Source of the DNA: Bretschneidera sinensis | Lineage: Eukaryota > Streptophyta > Magnoliopsida > Brassicales > Akaniaceae | Reading direction: 5' to 3' | DNA length: 64,000 nucleotides | NCBI GenBank assembly: GCA_023935145.1 | Contig: CM043702.1 | Location: forward strand, 80,492,320-80,556,319 | Part shown: positions 41,504 through 53,850 of the stretch, piece by piece | Layout: each line of letters opens with the position of its first letter | Numbering within the stretch: position 1 is the first letter of the stretch | Made by a program: the position numbers and the translations under genes | The notes under the pieces: model-generated | Told to the model about the DNA's origin: nothing | Databases searched by the model: none | Seen by the model: only the letters and a program-made list of their open reading frames with translations

Positions 41504-42040
41504 TGAGTAGTATGTCATCAACATATAGCACCACAGTGCTCCCACTGACCTTCTTATGAACAGACGATTCATCCTCATTTTTTATAAAATAAAACAATTT
41601 GATTATCTCGTCAAAATGGATGTTCCAACTTCGTGAAGCTTGCTTTAATCCATAAATGAATTTTTGAAGCTTCCATAAAGCCCTCAGGCATGTCATGTAT
41701 ACATCCTCCTCAATGTTTCCATCAAGTAATATAGTCTTTACGTCCATCTATCATATCTCATAGTCATAGTATGAAACTATTGCAAGTAATATCCTAATGG
41801 ATTTAAGCATAGCTACTAGAGAGAAGGATTTGTCAAAGTCAATTCCTTGCCTTTGCTTGAAACCCTTCACCACAAGCCTTGCCTTATAGGTCTCTACCTT
41901 TCCATATACTCCAAAATTTCTCTTAAAGACCAATTTGCAACCTATAGGTACTATACCTTTAGGTGCATCGACCAAATTCCACACTTTGTTGGAGTACATG
42001 GAATCCATTTCGGATTTCATGGCTTTTTAACACTTCTCTG
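41504..42040 (-). pseudogene. A3 RT N-terminal and central part
   Basis: KSEMDSMYSNKVWNLVDAPKG, FKRNFGVYGKVETYKARLVVKGFKQRQGIDFDKSFSLVAMLKSIRILLA, MDVKTILLDGNIEEDVYM, KLQKFIYGLKQASRSWNIHFDE and VVLYVDDILLIG appear in order, with a stop near 41750. The Y-V-D-D pair is intact. About 20 residues are missing between YMT and ALWKLQKF, where other copia RTs have the Q-P-E-G-F region. Confidence 0.85.
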
Positions 42041-43200
42041 AATCGATGTTTGACATCAGTTCTTTGTAGTTAGCATGTTCCTTATCATCTATAAGGTGTA
42101 CCTCTAGGTTACCATTTATGAGAAATCCATATCTTTTTAGAGCCTTGGGTATTCTACTTTATCTACGAACTGGTTGTTTATTAGAAAGATCTATCAGTTC
42201 AAGTTCCTCTATTTGAGCAGTACTAGGTTATGGTTCTTATAACATTTCATCAAGATCTATCTTCCTCCCATTGCTCCCTTCTAGTATAAACTCTATTTTT
42301 ATAAAGGTAGCATGTTTAGAAACCTTTTTCCTCCTATGGATGATAGAAATAATACCTTGAAGTTTCTTTAGGATATCCCGCAAACCTATATTTGTCAAAC
42401 CTAGTTCCTAACTTGTTTGTATGTAACTAATTTATATAGGTCAGACAACCCCAAATCTTAATGTGTTTAAGATTAGATTTCCTCTTTTTTCAAATCTTAT
42501 ATGGCGTTTTATGTACTCTCTTTGACGGAAATTTGTTCAATAATTCAACGACTGTTAGGATGGCATATCCCCAAAATGATATAGGAATATCAGTGTAACT
42601 TATCATGGATCGTACCATATCTAATAGAGTATGATTCTTCCTTTCGGACACAACATTCAATGGTGGTGTTCTAGGAGCAGTCCACTAAGAGAGAATCTCA
42701 TTCTCTTAAAGATAATCGAAAAAGTCATCAGTCAGGTATTCTTCTCCTTCATCTAATCAAAGAGCTTTAATACCTTTCCCTGTTTGCTTTTCAACTTCAC
42801 TTCTGAATTCTTTGAACTTTTCAAAAGACTCGGACTTATACTTTACTAAGTATATATACCCATACCTTGAATGATCATCAGTAAAGGTAATAGGGTAAGA
42901 GTAACATCCTCTAGCTTAATTGTTAGGGGTCCACATACATCACTATATATTAACCTTAATACATCTGTGGCCCTTTCTCCATGTCCACTAAATAGAGATC
43001 TAGTCATCTTTCCTATAAGATACGTTTCATAGGTTGGATAGGATTCACAATCCGATAGATCAAAGAATCCATCTTTTACGAATTTGTTTGTACTATCCTT
43101 ATAGATATAACTTAGTCTTAAGTGTCACTTATAGGAACAATTTAGATCATTATCTCATTTCTTTTGTTGTTCCATATGAAATATTTTACCATCTAATTCT
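42041..43200 (-). pseudogene. A3 GAG-pre-integrase, integrase and linker
   Basis: Broken minus-strand frames include PLNVVSERKNHTLLDMVRSMIS near 42600-42690 (catalytic Glu kept) and copia core sequence towards 43000, parallel to A1 at 8240-9060. The H-x-W-H-L-x-L-G-H block expected near 43100-43200 is not preserved well enough to quote. Confidence 0.65.
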
Positions 43201-44165
43201 AGATGGTAAAACTAAGTAATAAGTCTCTACGTCTAATGTAGCAACACTAGCTTCATTTCCAAGGTGAAGGTATACTTCTCCTTAGTTTCTTGCTTTTTCT
43301 CAGATCTGTAACCTATTGCAAAAGTGAGAACCATACTCAGTATCTAATATCCAAGTAGGAGCATTAAATATATTTCAATGAAGGACAACTAAGACATGCC
43401 TTTCAAAGGCTTGTCTTGCAAGGTGATCCTTATAGTTTCTCTTCTAATGCCCATTTTTTCCATAATGAGAGCATTATCCCTTATCTTTCTTAGCTTTTGA
43501 GGAAATAGCATTATTGACACCTCTCTTTTCTTTCAATGGTTTCCGCTTCTTCTGCGAGACTTTCTTTTAGAGGAAGAAGCTCCATCAACAAGCATAATGG
43601 ATGTTTTAACCTTTCTTGATCGTAGCTTCTACAATCTTCAACATATAACAAGTTCTAAAAACGTAGATTCAAACTCATTCATGTTGTAGCTTATAAAATA
43701 TTGCGGTAATGAGTCTCAAAATGATTAAAGAATTAAGTTATAACTTAACTCCATATCTATATTCAAATGGGCCAGTCTAACTGCTCGATATAGTTGATAA
43801 TCTTTAATCTGTCATGGATTAATGATCCTTCAAGCATATTTTCCTTAAAGAGGTTATGTTCACCATAAAACTCTTGTAGATGAAGCACTATTGCATAAGT
43901 AATTTTCATTTTGTCATATTGCTTCTAAAACTCATTAGACATAGATGTTAACATGTAGCTCCTAACCCGTATGTCATCTTGCCACTTCTTATAAGTAGCT
44001 ACCTCTTCTTCTAAAACATTCTTAGCAATAGTTACTAGAAGTGAGTTATCAAGAAACTAGGTCATTTTCTTAGAATTGAGAACGATTCTCAAATTCCTTA
44101 GCCAATCTAAAATATTAGACCAGTTAGTCTGTTTACATCAAGTACATATGATAGTGGGTTTAATC
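43201..44165 (-). pseudogene. A3 gag and protease
   Basis: The gag start is near 44150, where the minus strand parallels A1 at 7140-7300 (TNRLTG, LRNLRIVLNSKK, EEEVATYKKW). The zinc knuckle near 43440-43480 reads CSHYGKNGHWKRNY, with two Cys changed to Tyr. The protease site near 43325-43360 reads WILDTEYGSHFC, so D-T-G is D-T-E. Frames are broken throughout. Confidence 0.75.
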
Positions 44166-46113
44166 ATTATTACCTACAATGTAACAACATATAAATTATG
44201 TGTCTATTCATTTTATTAATTACTATAAAGATTTGGTATTTAATCTAAATGGTACCTTCCACTATTCTTTTCTATTCCCACAAACCTCAAAGTGGAAAGC
44301 GAAAACCCATTTAAAAGGTTTCCTAGTAGGGATCAGGATCCTATCTCTTTGTATATTAAGCCTTGTGGTGACACAACAAATTAATAATGTATTTAATAAG
44401 TAGACAACTTTTATAATTTGCATCTCATACAATTCCCAATCATAATTTAGCCTCTTAAATGTATATGACCTTGTGGTGACACAACAAAGCTATGTCATTT
44501 GTTTACATTGTGTACATCACATGTTTTCACAGACAATATAATTTTCTTATAGATGTAAATCTTGTGGTGACACAACAAATTTACACACATAAGAAACTTT
44601 GCATATTATCTATAATTGTAGAAGGCTGCAAACAGTCTTAATGATTTCTATTTAGAACTTAATATTAAAATATTTGCATGTGAGGGATTTAGGTCTTTAC
44701 ATTTAGATCTCATCATTTAGCATGCATCAAATACATTTAATAAAAACATATTCCAATTACATGAATACCATACATACATCACATGCATATATATTAACCT
44801 AAGTGGATGATTATAGACTTTTTAAGCGTTATTTACATGAGTCAATAAATTAAATCACTTGGTCAAACTCTAGGTAATTATTACATTAATATATCTCATA
44901 CATATATGGATCTTCAAAATTCAAACAGGTCACCATACTTCCTTGTGTACTCCTTGATTCACCTCAATAAAATCCTACCGAACTCTAAGTAACTTTACAT
45001 ACATCAAATATATATAAGAAACCTTGATCAGAAGTCAAGGAGAATTACATTGGAGGGAGATATAAATTTACATTAAGAGAAATAAGAGAAGGCAAGGTAT
45101 ACAAACCCCATTTAAAATTGAATAACCGAAAATAATACCATGAATTTAACTAATTACTAAGGTCTAGGTCCAATAGTCATCCACTCGTACAATCAAATTA
45201 CATAAATAAATAATAATAATTATATTCTAGTTATGGCTATCATTTCATAGATTGCATTCCTAGTCCTATTAGGTTATAGAAATTTTTCTTCCTTCTATTC
45301 CAAACAGGATTAAGATTTCTTCATTGGTAGATTGCATTTTTAATCCCATTAGGTTTTATAAACTTTTCTCAATCATATTCCAAATAGTATTAAGATTTCT
45401 TGTTCATTAGAATTTATAAATACAATGTGATAAGGATTCTGGAGTTTCAATTCCTAATCAAACTCCAATTTCTTTAAACTTTAATCCAATAATTAAGAAA
45501 AATTCTTAATTAACCAATGTATAATTTCTTGACAATCAAAAACCATATATTTAGTTGAATTAAAACTCATAATTTTAATTTCAATCCAAAACGATTTCTA
45601 AATCTCAAGAAAATGCAAAAACTTATAATTTTTGAAAAATTATTTTTTTAATTTAAACATTGCTCGGTTTTTTAATCATAGATTAAAAAATAATTTTAAT
45701 TTTAAAGTAAAATTAGTGGCATATGAAACTAAACTTCCATATCTCTGATATCGCCACAATCCAATTTAAAATGAGTAAACTACACCAGTTTAAAGTTGGA
45801 CCAGAAAATATGTTTTTCTGCGATTTTCATGATTTTAATCTCAAAACTATTTTTCTTTGACGTAAAATATTTTCATCATCCAAATTTTTTTTTCATCAAT
45901 CTCTATTGATTTAATTTTGTTTCAAAAATAATTCATAACAACTTTATCATCATCATATGATGATAATCAATTCAAGAATACTTTCTTGAATTTTCTTAAT
46001 CAGTGGTTTAATAAACCCTAATCTAACTTTTAGATTATCAATTTGCAGTCTAATGAATTTTAATATCATATATTTAAAGCCATAACAATAGAATTAAACT
46101 CATTCTAGTAATA
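44166..46113 (-). other. A3 long leader
   Basis: Non-coding, aligned with A2 (11404-12285) near the primer site and with A1 towards gag. Three direct copies of CTTGTGGTGACACAACAAA lie at about 44361, 44468 and 44560 on the plus strand. They occupy the same relative places as the three different motifs of the A1 leader. Confidence 0.7.
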
Positions 46114-46131
46114 CAGTTAGCTCTGATACCA
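46114..46131 (-). promoter_or_regulatory. A3 primer-binding site (initiator-Met tRNA type)
   Basis: The minus strand reads TGGTATCAGAGCTAACTG right after the LTR end, matching the site at 11405. Confidence 0.85.
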
Positions 46132-46132
46132 C

Positions 46133-47076
46133 TGTAAGTCTTCAAGCATAAAATAGGCAGCGAAAAATTAAAATTTTATGCCCATAGACTTAAATCCCAA
46201 GATAAGTCTCTATGAATCTATTAGAACGATGATCCAAAGAATTTTTCCATATAAGTTTAAAGATTGTTTTTACTTTTAACAAAGATTTTTGTTGATCTTT
46301 GAAACAGATTCATCAGTCATTCAAGTATTCGACCTCTAAGCGTATCCACACAAGCAATCAAGAATAAGGATCATCTTCTCTAGGATGTTGAAAACTTCTT
46401 GAAAAAGAACAAAGGGCTGGCCTATTTCTTTGTTGAGTGCTAGCTCAGGATTTTTTAAGATTTTTTTTAGAGAAAGAGAGATCAAAAATCTTATTTTTTA
46501 ATATCCATAATAACTGTGTTATGTTATGTTTAGGTTTCTATCAAATAAAGTCTTTATAAAGTGCCTTTACTCCTAAGAGGATTATGATTTCTAAAGTTGC
46601 AATAAAACTCCTAGTTTAATTAATTGTTATAAATCTCTCATAGCCCATTATTTTTCCTTATTCTTATAATTTCCTAATTGTGTGTGACCCCTTAGGTTCA
46701 ATATTGTGTTGGCAGTAGATCGTAACAATTGGATCACATCCAATTAATTACAACTCATTTTAATTTTAATTCGAATTAAAGATCCTTTTTAATTCTTCCC
46801 TTTAATTTAGAATTAATTACAATTAATTCTTAAGGGCTTCTACAGATCATGATTGACACCTATCAATATGTCATGACTAGCCAAACAATATGAATTAATG
46901 TGAACATTTACGTTGATAGTTATTATACAATTCAATCCTTCCATCATGTAATATCCCTGATTAAACCAAAGGCATAGATTTACTATAAGACTTCACTATT
47001 CAATCATATATATCTCGAACTCAAGTCCATAACTTAAATGGTGAAATTAAAAATTCCTTTCTAAGTTTTACTCCAC
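46133..47076 (-). repeat. A3 5' LTR, truncated (944 bp)
   Basis: Aligns with 33674-34619 of the 3' LTR from the primer-proximal end to CTCCAC at 47076, then stops. The remaining upstream part of the LTR is not found nearby. Confidence 0.85.
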
Positions 47077-47106
47077 AAGGGTCAATACTTTGCTTTGTGA
47101 GAAAGC

Positions 47107-48000
47107 ATTATGGATGGACCTAGAATTCCTATGAAAAAGATAAAAGATAAAGAGGTAGAAATTGAAGTCCCTAAAGTTAGACAAGAGTTTAATGATGAGG
47201 ACAGAAAAACGGTTTCTCTCAATAGTAGAGCAACTAGAATGCTTCATTGTACTTTAGATATAAATAAATAAAATAAAATTTTGGCATGTGAATCAGTTAA
47301 AGAAATTTGGGATAATCTTCAAGTAACATATGAAGGTACTAATCAAGTTAAGAAGTCCAAAATCTATAGATTAGTGTCTAACTATGAGCTTTCAAAATGT
47401 CACCAACCAACTCCATAATTGAAATGTACTATCATTTTACTAACATTATCAATGATATGAAACTTCTTGGTAGATCTTATGATAATGATGGGTTGGTAAG
47501 AAAAATTCTTAGTTCTTTACCTAAAGCTTGGAAATCAAAGATGACCGCCATTGAGAAAGTAAAGAATCTTTATGATCTTGACTTTGATACACTTATTGGA
47601 TCTTTGCTAACCTATGAGATGAATGTCATAAACAAGTTAAATGATGATGAGTCCTAAAAAATACTATTACTCTTAAGACCATTATAAGTAAACAAGTGGA
47701 AGAAGATGATGATGAAAGTATTGAAGAAAATGGGAAGATTTCTCTCATCACCAAGAGATTCCAAAAGTACTTAACGTTCAAGAAGAATTCAAGTAAGAAA
47801 GCTCATGCTAGAGATAACTCAATCAAGAAACATCAAATCATTTATGTTAGATGCAAAAAGCTTGGACACATCAAAGTAGATTGCCTTTTAGGAAAAAGCC
47901 TCTCAAAAACTTCAAGAAGAAAACAATGTTGGCTACTACTTAGAGTGACGATAGGAAGAAAATTTGAGGATGATGATACATAACAAGAGATTGCCAATAT
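47107..48000 (+). pseudogene. C gag
   Basis: MDGPRIPMKK, KTVSLNSRATRMLHC, VKEIWDNLQVTYEGTNQVKKSKI and then, after a shift near 47397, a long open stretch FTNIINDMKLLGRSYDNDGLVRKILSSLPKAWKSKMTAI (to 47655) are typical UBN2-type copia gag. The zinc knuckle near 47840-47890 reads YVRCKKLGHIKVDC, its first Cys lost. Confidence 0.8.
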
Positions 48001-49020
48001 TTGCTAGATGACAATAGATGATGAGCATGAGGTAATTAATTCTTTAGATATTGCTATTGATAGTGAAATTTTTCATTAAGTTTATTATAAGCTTTCAATG
48101 AATTGCATGATGAGTTGAAGAAATTTGGCATGAAGAATATTTCTCTTAAAAAGAAGATTTCATCTCTCTCTAAAGAAATTGAGATTTTAAAAGAACAAAA
48201 TGAAAACCATTCTTTAGAAGTTGGCAACTCAACTCGAGATAATTTGAAAAAATAAAAATGAGACTTTGAAGAAAAAAATGATTTAGTTAGACAACACTAT
48301 ATCTAGGCTTGTTAAAGGAAAATAAAATCTAGATGAAATGTTTTCATGCTAAAGAATGAGTGGAGAGAAATCTGGATTGGGATACTCTCATATGGATAAA
48401 CATCCAATAGAATCTTCTTTATGAAAGCAAGGCTTATATCTCTCTTCCTTCTACCAAAGCTCATAATGCACCATCTAAGAATGCTACAAAATATAATGAT
48501 AATTCTCATACTCGAAATGCTCACAATGTTCATGCATATCCTAAATATGCTTATTCTAGATATCATCCAAATAGAAATACTAATTCTAAGAGTTATCATG
48601 CTCAATATGCTCATTCTAGAAATTCTTATGCTATGAATGCATATACCAAAAATGCCCATTAATATTTAAGAAATGCTAATTCTAGATGTGCAAAGAATTA
48701 ATATACCCATCATTCTTATTCTAGAAATGGCAAGTATGCTTATAACGATTATGGGTATGATGTTAGGAATGTGTACTTTAAAAGTGCTAGATATGATGAA
48801 TCTCTCATTTTAAGAATGATATATATTCTTATCCAAGACATTCTAGAAACAACTATCATAATCATTCTAGAAATGTTCATCATGCATATCAATATAGGAG
48901 AAAATCTACCAATGTTGTAAAGAAAGTATGGGTTCCAAAAGGATTCGTAATTTCAAGGACTAACCCCAAAGGACTCCAACAATTTTGGTACCTAAGAGTT
49001 GTATTGTAAAATTGTTTATG
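48001..49020 (+). pseudogene. C gag tail with Asn/Tyr/His/Ser-rich repeat
   Basis: After a Lys/Glu-rich coiled-coil stretch (48090-48250), the frame around 48455-48760 is low-complexity, with recurring Y-x-x-x-A-x-S-R and N-A-H units. Nearby translated phrases (KVWVPKG at 48926-48946) lead into the protease. SIRE-like elements often have such a spacer. The whole stretch is interrupted by stops. Confidence 0.55.
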
Positions 49021-49300
49021 GTGTAGGTATGTGTTCAATCAAGGAAGGAAACTGATCGCTGGTACCTTGATAGTAGTTGTTCAAAGCATATTACCAGTGA
49101 TAAAGAAATCTTTGTGGATTTAACTCCAAAAGATGGGGTACATATTACCATTAGAGATGACACCAAGATGAAGATCATTGACCATGGTAAAGTGGATAAA
49201 GATTCTTCAACCATTGATAATTTCTTATTTTTTTCAAGGTTTAAAGCATTACTTACTTAGCATAATCAATTATATAATAAAGGTAATAGAGTCATTTTTA
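49021..49300 (+). pseudogene. C protease remnant
   Basis: RWYLDSSCSKHITSDKEIFVDLTPKDG begins at about 49057. The copia D-S-G active site is D-S-S at 49069-49077. Stops follow from about 49205. Confidence 0.75.
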
Positions 49301-49429
49301 GTTAACTCATTGTCTTATAATAGACATCAAGAGTAAAAAGATAAAATTTGTTTGTCAAAAACATGAAAATATTTATGTTGTACACCTCAAATGTTTACCT
49401 TCAGAAAATGAATAATGTTTTTTTTTCAC

Positions 49430-50500
49430 TTTTAATGAAAGCTCATTGTTGTGGTATAGAAGGCTTTGTCATGTTAACATAGATTTAATTGAAATAATTT
49501 CAAGAAAAGATTAAGTAGTTGGTCTCCCTAAAATTAAATTTGAAAAAGATAAACTTTGTGATGCTTGTCAAATATGAAAACAAACTAGAATTTCTTTTAA
49601 ATCCAAAAATGTTGTTTCAACTTATAGGCCATTATAAATTTTGCATATTGATTTATTTGGTCTAATTAGAACCATTACTCTTGGTGACCATCAATATATT
49701 CTTGTTATTGTGGATGACTATTCTAGATAGACCTTTGTTATCTTCATTGCTTATAAGGATGAAATATACCAAACTTTTGTAAACTTTTGCAAAAATGTTC
49801 AAAATGAAAAAGGTTTTGCAATCACTATTATAAGAAGTGATCTTGGAGAGAATTTGAAAGTAAAAGGTTTACAAAATATTGTGATGATCATGGAATTGAT
49901 TATAATTTTTTAGCTCTTAGAACTCCTCAACAAAATAGTGTTGTTGAAAGGAAAATTAGAGTTTTAAAAGAAATTGGTAGAACTTTTCTTTGTGAAAATA
50001 GTTTACTAAGATATTTTTGGACGGAAGCCATTAAGTCTGTGTGTTATGTTTTAAATAGAGTTTTGAATATGCCTTATACTCAATAAAACTCCCTATGAAC
50101 TATGTAAGGTTAGAAAGCCAAATATTTCATAATTTTATCCTTTTGGGTGCAAATGTTTCATCTTGAATAAAAACAAAGATAATTTAGGTAAATTTGATTC
50201 TAAGGCGAAAGAATGTATTTTCTTAGGTTATTCAACCTCTAGTAAGGCTTATAGAGTCTTTAATAAAATAACTTTAGCTATTGAAGAATCCATGCATATT
50301 ATATTTGATAAAACTAATCCCTTTTATGCAAGAAGAATTTCTAGTGAAGATGTATTATTCAAAGAGTGGATGATTCCACTACCATTGTTGACCCCAATGA
50401 AAAAAAACCTCAAGTTACTCAAGAAGAAGGTGTCTCAAGAGTTGATCAACCTTTCACAAGTTAACAAAAGAGAGAAAATTGATTATCTTCCTAAGGATTG
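49430..50500 (+). pseudogene. C GAG-pre-integrase and integrase
   Basis: LWYRRLCHVNIDLI (His finger, 49448-49490), CDACQ (49559), ILHIDLFGL (first Asp, near 49645), YILVIVDDYSR (49697), IRSDLGE (second Asp), QQNSVVERKIR (catalytic Glu, near 49930) and CFILNKNKDNLGKFDSKAKECIFLGYSTSSKAYRVF (open frame 50163-50501) appear in order, broken by stops and shifts. Confidence 0.8.
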
Positions 50501-50639
50501 AATGTATGTTAACTATCACCCAATTTATTAAGTAATTGGTGACACTTCATAATAGGTATGAACTAAATCTTCTTTAAGAAATTTTTGTAATCATTTTCCT
50601 TTTATTTCTCAAATTAAACCTAATTCAATTAAAGAGGCT

Positions 50640-52130
50640 AAAAGAATGAAAATTGGATTCTTACTATACAAGAAAAATTAAATCGATCTGAGAGGAACAA
50701 GGTGTGGACCTTGGTTCCTAGGCCAACGGATCATTCCATTATTAGAACTAAATGGGTATTTAGGAACAAAATGGATGAATATGGAATAGTAACTAGGAAT
50801 AAATTTAAACTTGTAGCTAAAGGATATAATCAATAAGATGGTATTGATTTTAATGAAACTTTTTCTTTGGTTGCTACACTTGGAGCTATTAGTATGTTGT
50901 TTGCATTTGCATGTTTTAAAAGATTTAAATTACTTCAAATAGATGTGAAAAGTGTTTCTAAAAGAATTTATTGAAGAACAAGTTTACATTGAACCTACTT
51001 GTTTTGAAAATCCAAAACTTTCAAACCATGTCTATAAGCTTTCTAAAACTCTTTATGAGTTGAAACAGACTCCTAAAGTATCATATGAAAGATTAAGAAA
51101 GCTTCTACTTGCTAATAGTGTTTCTAGATGGAAAATTAACACTACTCTTTTAACAAAAACTCACAAGCATAATATTCTCTTGGTACAAATTTATGTTGAT
51201 GACATTATATTTGATATTACTAATGAGAAAACGTGTGAAGATTTTATTAAGTGTGTGCAAGGTGAGTTTGATATGAGTGTGATGGGAGAACTCGACTATT
51301 TCATTGGACTTCAAATAAAGCTAACTAAGGAAATAATCTTCATCAATCAATCTAAGTATACAAGGAAATTGATCAAGCATTTTGAGTTGGAAAGTGAAAA
51401 GCCATATGAAACTCCTATAAGTACATCAACTAAGCTTGACAAGGATGAGAAAGGTAAAAATGTTGATATTAAGAAATATAGAAGAATGATAGGTGCATTA
51501 TTATGTTTACCTGCTAGTAGACCGAATATCATGTTTAGTTTTTTCATGAGCACACATTTTGAATACTATCCAAATGAATCTCATTTGATTGTCGTTAAAA
51601 GAATTTTAAGATATTTGATAGGCACTCAAAATTTAGGTTTGTGGTATTCTAAAGAGTCTTATTTTTATTTGATTGGGTACTCCAATTCTGATTTTTCTAG
51701 ATGTAAGCTTGATAGAAAAAGCACTAGTGGTACTTGTTATTTTTTTGGTTTTATGTTAATATCATGGGTTTAAAAAAAACAAAATTCAATTGTATTATCA
51801 ATGGATGAAACAAAATATATTGTCACCAGTAGTTATTATGCACAAACTTTATGGATTAAATAAAACTTGAAGATTTGGACATGTATTTTGATCATATACC
51901 CATTATGTGTGATAGTACAGGTGCAATTAATCTCACAAGAACCCAATTCAACATTCACGAACTAAACATATTGAGAGTATACATCATTTTATTCGGAATC
52001 ATGCTGAAAAAGAAGACATTAAGCTTGAACTCGTAAGAACTAATAAGAAATTAGCTGATATAATTACTAAAACTTTTACTGAAGATAGATTTTGTATAAT
52101 TAGAATAGAATTACAAATTTGAAATAGTGT
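50640..52130 (+). pseudogene. C reverse transcriptase and RNase H
   Basis: RT starts with frame-broken N-W-x-x-A-M-x-E-like sequence near 50640. The 273-codon frame (50952-51773) has KLSKTLYELKQTPKVSYERL, YVDD at 51192-51203, FDMSVMGELDYFIGLQIK and YRRMIGALLCLPASRPNIMFS. RNase H follows with LIGYSNSDFSRCKLDRKSTSGTC, then TAA at 51771, NSIVLSMDETKYIVTSS, a C-D-S-T-like block near 51910 and KLADIITKTFTEDRF near 52050. The first RNase H Asp is Asn-flanked but present. Confidence 0.85.
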
Positions 52131-52660
52131 TAGATTGATTGTTGTCATGATTTACATTCATCCCTTGCATGTATTGTCATTGAGTGAATAAAGTTTAATT
52201 CTCAATTTAATATTCTCTCACTCAAAACTGGCATATAGTAATTTTAATTTACAAGAGAAAGTTCAAAATTTGAGTTCAGCATGCTTCACAATTAACTAAT
52301 ATAAACCCACGATCGACCAGGAAAACTCTCTGCTAAAACTAATTTTGGACATTAACTTTTCACAATCGATTAGAGTTATCCAAGTTGACTATGTCTTTGA
52401 TACCTAATGAAATTTCCAATTTTTTAAACTACCTCAATTGATTATGCCTCACATCTAGTTGACTGGAAACACAAAGATAAAAATACTAAAGCGCATAAAC
52501 TTTCATTTTCACCATTTTTCAAAATCTTAACTTGCGCTCCCACTCTCTCTCTTCAAAATCAAACCAAAATCTCTCAAATTCTCACTTACCCACCCTCAAA
52601 AATTACATCTCTTCCATTTTCTGACATTTTCTCTCAAGGTTAAAACCAGAATAGGACATA
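52131..52660 (+). other. C spacer between pol and third ORF
   Basis: Non-coding AT-rich sequence with a CT-rich stretch at 52540-52640. It is in the place of the intergenic spacer of SIRE-like elements. No distinct feature was found. Confidence 0.5.
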
Positions 52661-53850
52661 AATCAATGTATCAAGGATCTCTGGGTAAGGAAGGCGCGTC
52701 CAGAAAATAACCCACTAAGAGTGATGCCAAGGAAAGGAAAGGTAATGACATAGTTGAAGAGTCGAGCAAGAAATTAAAATTGGATTTTGATGCCTAAACC
52801 TTTCAGCATCTAGACGCCAAGGAAATATATGACCAATTTCTTGGTTCCAAGAAAATTATAAAAAGGTAGATTTGTTGATTTTATTGAACTTAGGCATAAG
52901 AATCTACATGTTGAGAATTATTTCAAGAATATTGATTGGATACCTCTTGTTTCCATTAAGGAGAAAACCTACTCTAGTCTCACTAGGTAATTTTATACAA
53001 ATTTGGTGAGAGTTTCTTCAAGGTCCTTGAATTTTCAAACTATGGTATTGGGTAAGGAGTTTTTGGTAACTCCTTATATACTCATTAGGATTTTTGAAAA
53101 TTCTTAAGGAAAGAAGTGCTTGGGTTGATGCCTTTAGTTGGCTAAGTGACTATAAAAAGGAGGAAGCAGTAAGATTGTTGAGAGGAGTCCCTGGGCACGT
53201 TTTCCACAAAAAAATCTACAATAGCTACTATTACTTGACTATTGAGTCTAGAGTTCTCCACCTAGTTAATGGGTACTATATCAATCGTAGGAGTGAAAGT
53301 TATACTTATATTTCTAAACTAGATATTGTGCTGCTTTAGAGTTTGTTTTCTTAAACCAAGTACAACATTTTTGTCTGATTCTTTATTGATGGGGCTGAGA
53401 ATGTCAAATGAGGGTTACCTTTTAGGATGTTAATAACCAAAATTCTTGAGTATTTTGAGATTCTCTTGGATTGTTCGCATGTTGTTGAGATGGCACCTAT
53501 TGACATCATTGACACCCACGCTCTCAATAAAATGAAGTTGGTTCAACTCAATGATGGGTCTTAGGAAAGGGTGGAAGAAATATGTTCTTGTTTAACTGCT
53601 TTGGATGAGAATGAGAGTCATTGTGAAGATGAGAAAGATGAAACTCATTCAAGCCCCAATGCTAACATCTTAGAGGCTTTAGTGGGTATTCAAATTGAAA
53701 TACAGATCTAAGGACTGATGTTAGGTATTTTAAGTCAAGTTTGAAAGCTTCTATTGGTGCTTTGAGGTACGATGTGGAGAGCCTTCGTTCCAACTGCTAA
53801 GGGATGCTTAAGGAGATATGGGAGTTCATGAGCTCAGATGATTGAGGCTG
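52661..53850 (+). pseudogene. C env-position ORF remnant (putative plant transposon protein domain)
   Basis: The 81-codon open piece 53094-53339 contains EEAVRLLRGVPG, YYYLTIESRVLHLVNGYYINRRSESYTYISKLDIVLL, a block seen in plant proteins of the same broad class as the Athila third ORF (a surface around V-x-H-R-x-L-H followed by a hydrophobic stretch). Upstream pieces show a Lys-rich start; downstream pieces show FRMLITKILEYFEI and an acidic tail. Frames are broken many times. It parallels the second ORF of SIRE-type elements; no envelope features are visible. Confidence 0.5.

Larger units (their letters stand above)
33674..47076 (-). mobile_element. Ty1/copia Angela-like element A3, split by chromovirus D
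   Basis: In minus orientation: partial 5' LTR (46133-47076), initiator-Met primer site, long leader, gag, protease, integrase, RT, then D inserted, the rest of RT, RNase H and the 3' LTR (33674-35312). The RT flanks of D join into one sequence. It belongs to the same family as A1/A2. The 5' LTR has lost the part equivalent to 34620-35312, ending at a junction with SIRE-like element C. Confidence 0.85.

Noticed and set aside
44355..44582. Three direct repeats resembling a small CRISPR array
   Set aside because: Spacers are 90-107 bp, the host is a plant, and the repeats lie in a retrotransposon leader; no cas genes.
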